Assembly: GCA_050952845.1 (NCBI GenBank)
Contig: JBMNLP010000001.1
Coordinates: 2,232,001 to 2,296,000, forward strand
Source of the DNA: JAGVSV01 sp050952845
Lineage (GTDB): Bacteria > Bacillota > Clostridia > Christensenellales > Aristaeellaceae
Length of the DNA: 64,000 nucleotides
Direction of reading: 5' to 3'
A model generated the notes under the pieces. It was not told the origin of the DNA. It worked only from the letters and a program-made list of their open reading frames with translations, and did not search any database. Shown here one piece after another: positions 61,312-64,000 of this stretch. Position 1 is the first letter of the stretch. Each line of letters starts with the position of its first letter. Both the position numbers and the translations under genes were made by a program.

Positions 61312-62118
61312 ATGACATACGCTTTCATCGGGCTGGGCAACATGGCCGGGGCTATCCTTTCCGGCATGGTCAGAAGCGGGAACTTTGCCGATGACGCGCT
61401 GATCGGCTACGATGCCGATGAGCAAAAAACGCTATTCTGGCAGCGGGAGGCAGGGCTGCGCCCCGCGGCGGATGAGCGCAGCGCAGCGGATATGGCCGAT
61501 GTGATCGTGCTGGCCATCAAACCCCAGGTGCTGGGCAGCGTGTTGCCCCGGATCGCGCCGGTGGTGGACAAAACAAAGCTTGTGCTGACCATCATCGCCG
61601 GCAAGCCGCTGCAGGTGTACGCCGACGCCCTGGGGCAGGACGTGCCAGTGGTGCGCGTGCTGCCCAACCTGAACGCCAGGGTCGGCGCATCAGCCACCGC
61701 CGTTTGCGCCAACAGGGCAACAAACCCGGATCAGCTGGCCATCGCCACCCGCCTGTTTGAGGCGGTGGGCAGCGTGGTGGCCATCGACGAAAGCCAGGCG
61801 CCGGTATTTTTAGCGCTGGCAGGCGCCGCGCCGGCGTTTGCATTTCTGTTTGTCGACGCGCTGGTAGCCGCCGGCGTCCGGGGCGGCCTGTCCCGCAACA
61901 TGGCGCAAAACGCCGCGGTGGACATGCTGCTGGGCAGCGCCATGCTGCTCAAGCAAACCGGCGACCATCCCCTGGTTCTCGCCGACCAGGTATGCTCCCC
62001 CGGCGGCACCACCATCGAGGGCATGCATGTGCTGAAAGCGCTTGGGTTTGAGCACGCAGTGCATGAGGCCATCAGCGCCGTGATCAAAAAAGACAGGTCG
62101 TTCAGCGACCGTCAATAG
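61312..62118 (+). CDS. proC: Pyrroline-5-carboxylate reductase
   Basis: The 268-residue protein starts at ATG 61312, two bases after the proA stop. The NAD(P) motif is FIGLGNMAGAILSGM, and the central part VLAIKPQVL and RVLPNLNARVGAS. The helical C-terminal domain has CSPGGTTIEGMHVL. It makes proline from pyrroline-5-carboxylate. A complete proBAC operon is therefore present. Confidence 0.96.
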   Translation: MTYAFIGLGNMAGAILSGMVRSGNFADDALIGYDADEQKTLFWQREAGLRPAADERSAADMADVIVLAIKPQVLGSVLPRIAPVVDKTKLVLTIIAGKPLQVYADALGQDVPVVRVLPNLNARVGASATAVCANRATNPDQLAIATRLFEAVGSVVAIDESQAPVFLALAGAAPAFAFLFVDALVAAGVRGGLSRNMAQNAAVDMLLGSAMLLKQTGDHPLVLADQVCSPGGTTIEGMHVLKALGFEHAVHEAISAVIKKDRSFSDRQ

Positions 62119-62127
62119 GAGGGCAAC

Positions 62128-62679
62128 ATGAAAAAGAACATCCTCATCCTGACGGGCAGCCCCCGCAAAGACGGCAACACCAGCATCCTGGCCGACGCCT
62201 TTGCCCGCGGCGCCCAGGCCGCAGGGCATACCGTGCAGCGCTTCGACGCCGGGCGGCAGCGCTTGCTGGGCTGCGTAGCCTGCGACGCATGCTACATATA
62301 CGAGGACAAAGCCTGCGCCTACAATGATGACTTCAATCTCCTGGCGCCTATGCTGGAACAGGCTGATGTTGTCGTGCTGATGACGCCGCTGTACTGGTAT
62401 TCCTTCCCCGCGCAGCTGAAAGCCGCCATCGATAAATGGAACGCGCTCGTCCGCGGCGAACGGAACATCTACGGCAAGGAGTGCGCGCTGGTTGTGGTCG
62501 GCGCCGACGATGATATTTCCGGCTATGCAGGCATTCAGAAAAGCTACGGCATCATCGTGGACTACCTGCAATGGACCGACAGGGGCCGGCTGATGGTGAC
62601 AGGCGTTGCCGAAAAAGGGGCGGTACGCGGCACGGACTGGGAGCGGCAGGCGGAGGCCATGGGCGCCAGCTGCTGCTGA
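62128..62679 (+). CDS. Flavodoxin-fold NAD(P)H:FMN reductase/iron-sulfur flavoprotein-like
   Basis: The 183-residue protein starts at ATG 62128 after AATAGGAGGGCAAC. The flavin site is LTGSPRKDGNTSILAD and MTPLYWYSFPAQLKAAID. CVACDACYIYEDKACAYND has the Cys pattern near the FMN that resembles iron-sulfur flavoproteins (Isf), though the spacing is not exactly theirs. It is a cytoplasmic electron carrier or reductase; partner unknown. Nine bases after proC. Confidence 0.85.
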   Translation: MKKNILILTGSPRKDGNTSILADAFARGAQAAGHTVQRFDAGRQRLLGCVACDACYIYEDKACAYNDDFNLLAPMLEQADVVVLMTPLYWYSFPAQLKAAIDKWNALVRGERNIYGKECALVVVGADDDISGYAGIQKSYGIIVDYLQWTDRGRLMVTGVAEKGAVRGTDWERQAEAMGASCC

Positions 62680-62686
62680 ATGTGAT

Positions 62687-62715
62687 TTGTTGTCCATTGT
62701 TAGGAATGATATAAT
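62687..62715 (+). promoter_or_regulatory. Predicted promoter of the aldo/keto reductase gene
   Basis: TTGTTG (62687-62692) and TATAAT (62710-62715) are separated by 17 bases, in the 67-base gap before the gene. Confidence 0.6.
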
Positions 62716-62746
62716 CAACCAACAACAACCATAGAGGAGGATTCGC

Positions 62747-63661
62747 ATGAGATACGTTCAACCCGCACCGAGCCTGGAAGTGCCCGTCATTGCGCTGGGG
62801 TGCATGCGCATATCCAACCTGTCGGTGAAGGATGTGGACAAGCTCATCGGCACTGCCGTGGACAGCGGCGTCACCTTTTTCGACCATGCGGACATATACG
62901 GCGGCGGAAAATGCGAGGAGGTGTTCGGCAAGGCGCTGAAGGCATCGCCCGGGCTGCGGGAGAAAATCCAGCTGCAGTCCAAATGCGGTATCCGCAAAGG
63001 CCAGTTTGACTTTTCCAAGGAGCATATCCTGGCATCTGTGGACGGCATCCTAAAGCGCCTGGACGTCGAATACATCGACACGCTGCTGTTGCACCGGCCC
63101 GACGCCCTGATGGAACCCCGGGAGGTGGCCGAAGCCTTCGACCAACTGGAACAAGCGGGCAAGGTGCGCTATTTTGGCGTCAGCAACCAAAACCCCTGGC
63201 AGATGGAACTGCTGAAGCAAGCCGTGCAGCAGCCGCTGCTGTTCAACCAGCTGCAGTTCAGCGCGATGTTCACCGGCATGGTGGATGCCGGCCTCAACGT
63301 GAACATGAAGATCGACCGTTCCATCGACCGCGACGGCGGCATCCTGAACTACTGCCAGCTCCAGGGCGTGACGGTGCAGGCCTGGTCACCGTTCCAGTAC
63401 GGTTTTTTTGAGGGCGTGTTCGTGGGCAACAAGAAGTTTCCCCGGCTCAATAAAGCGCTGGACAGCCTGGCAGAACAATACGATGCCACCCCCAGCGCCA
63501 TTGCAGCAGCCTGGCTGCTGCGCTACCCCGTGAACATGCAGGTTATCCTCGGCACAACGCAGCCATCCCGCGTAAAGGACATCAGCCGCGCGGCGGATAT
63601 CCGCCTCAATAGAAAGGAATGGTACCAGGTGTACCTGGCAGCCGGCAACGAACTGCCGTAA
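62747..63661 (+). CDS. Aldo/keto reductase, YdhF-like
   Basis: The 304-residue TIM-barrel reductase starts at ATG 62747 after AGAGGAGGATTCGC. Catalytic residues are visible: Asp and Tyr in FFDHADIYGGGKCEEVFG, Lys in QLQSKCGIRKG and His in TLLLHRPDAL. VRYFGVSNQNPWQMELL and the C-terminal NADPH-binding stretch follow. It reduces aldehydes or ketones with NADPH. Substrate unknown. Confidence 0.93.
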   Translation: MRYVQPAPSLEVPVIALGCMRISNLSVKDVDKLIGTAVDSGVTFFDHADIYGGGKCEEVFGKALKASPGLREKIQLQSKCGIRKGQFDFSKEHILASVDGILKRLDVEYIDTLLLHRPDALMEPREVAEAFDQLEQAGKVRYFGVSNQNPWQMELLKQAVQQPLLFNQLQFSAMFTGMVDAGLNVNMKIDRSIDRDGGILNYCQLQGVTVQAWSPFQYGFFEGVFVGNKKFPRLNKALDSLAEQYDATPSAIAAAWLLRYPVNMQVILGTTQPSRVKDISRAADIRLNRKEWYQVYLAAGNELP

Positions 63662-63681
63662 AACGGGCAAGGAGTAGAATC

Positions 63682-64000
63682 ATGGACGGACGCGAAAGAT
63701 TTTTAACGGTACTTTCCAATCAGAAACCGGACCGGATGCCGGTGCAGGTGCATGGCTGGATGTCTTTTTATTTACAGCGCTACCTGGACGGGGCAGATCA
63801 GTACGCCGCGTATGAAGCCGTGGGCATGGATCCGGTAATCTATGTGCAGCCCGACCAGGTGTTTCAGGAAAGCGACCTGCAAAACTGGGAAATTCGCCGC
63901 CAGAGAGGGCCCGATGGACGAGAGCACAACGGCTTCCAATACACCACCACCATCACGACACCCAAAGGCGTGTTGGTGGAGAAGGGCGGCGGTAACGACA
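63682..64000 (+). CDS. UroD/MtaA-family protein, 5' part (runs off window)
   Basis: ATG 63682 follows CAAGGAGTAGAATC, 20 bases after the aldo/keto reductase stop. The visible 106 residues (start MDGRERFLTVLSNQKPDRMP) match the N-terminus of the uroporphyrinogen decarboxylase superfamily. Members with this start in Clostridia are often corrinoid-dependent methyltransferases or uncharacterised decarboxylase-like proteins, so haem synthesis should not be assumed. It is related to the broken gene at 1079-1492. Confidence 0.8.
   Translation, partial: MDGRERFLTVLSNQKPDRMPVQVHGWMSFYLQRYLDGADQYAAYEAVGMDPVIYVQPDQVFQESDLQNWEIRRQRGPDGREHNGFQYTTTITTPKGVLVEKGGGND

Noticed and set aside
1..64000. CRISPR arrays, tRNA or rRNA genes
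   Set aside because: No regularly spaced repeats and no cloverleaf or rRNA-like sequence were seen on reading both strands. A tRNAscan or Infernal run would be decisive.

Overview
The window looks like chromosomal DNA of an anaerobic Firmicute of the class Clostridia, possibly a gut or rumen Christensenellales-like lineage. That assignment is inference. The support is strong AGGAGG ribosome sites with TTG and GTG starts, GC in the low to mid 50s, a desulfoferrodoxin and a flavo-diiron protein, GlnRS beside GltX, many glycan-degrading genes, and LplB/LplC-type sugar permeases. Three of the four solute-binding proteins carry a plain type I signal peptide without a lipobox.

Layout. 1-4.2 kb is an insertion-sequence hotspot: a partial transposase, the N-terminal stub of a uroporphyrinogen-decarboxylase-like gene, and a complete IS1634-type element flanked by 103-bp direct repeats. 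4.2-11.9 kb (+ strand) holds a GH63-like glycosidase and a five-gene family-5 (oligopeptide-type) ABC importer. 12.2-22.9 kb (- strand) is the most unusual part. It is a ten-gene operon led by a cobalamin riboswitch with its own terminator. It encodes two complete corrinoid/metallophore-type ABC importers, then nitrogenase-like D, K and H proteins and a NifB-like radical SAM protein. 22.9-25.3 kb is a second, apparently identical copy of the IS1634-type element. It is flanked by 140-bp repeats that contain the operon promoter.

25.3-37.9 kb: a small membrane protein, a housekeeping cluster read leftwards (murC, lepA, a zinc-ribbon membrane protein, glnS, gltX), a pRiA4b/SEC-C protein, a DUF4091 glycosidase-like protein and desulfoferrodoxin. 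38-40.5 kb: an AbiL-type (AAA15 ATPase plus RloB) defence pair between two decayed gene ends. 40.6-46 kb: a flavo-diiron protein, a GH36 alpha-galactosidase-like enzyme, an oxidoreductase, and a tetrahydrofolate-riboswitch-controlled folate ECF S component followed by a 27-residue mini-ORF. 46.3-59 kb (- strand): an apparent uronate or sugar-acid utilisation locus. It has an AraC regulator, an ABC sugar importer, two TIM-barrel isomerases (one fused to an IolB/KduI-like cupin), dehydrogenases and an oligogalacturonate-lyase-like beta-propeller. 59.3-64 kb (+ strand): proB-proA-proC, a flavoprotein, an aldo/keto reductase and the start of a second UroD-family gene.

How the parts work together. 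The corrinoid-regulated operon suggests a cell that imports corrinoids and makes a nitrogenase-like two-component metalloenzyme under the same switch. The D-like subunit lacks two of the three P-cluster cysteines and the FeMo-cofactor cysteine, so dinitrogen fixation is unlikely. This operon is the best candidate for an undescribed system here. Carbohydrate genes at 4-6, 36, 42-45 and 46-58 kb point to a glycan-fermenting lifestyle.
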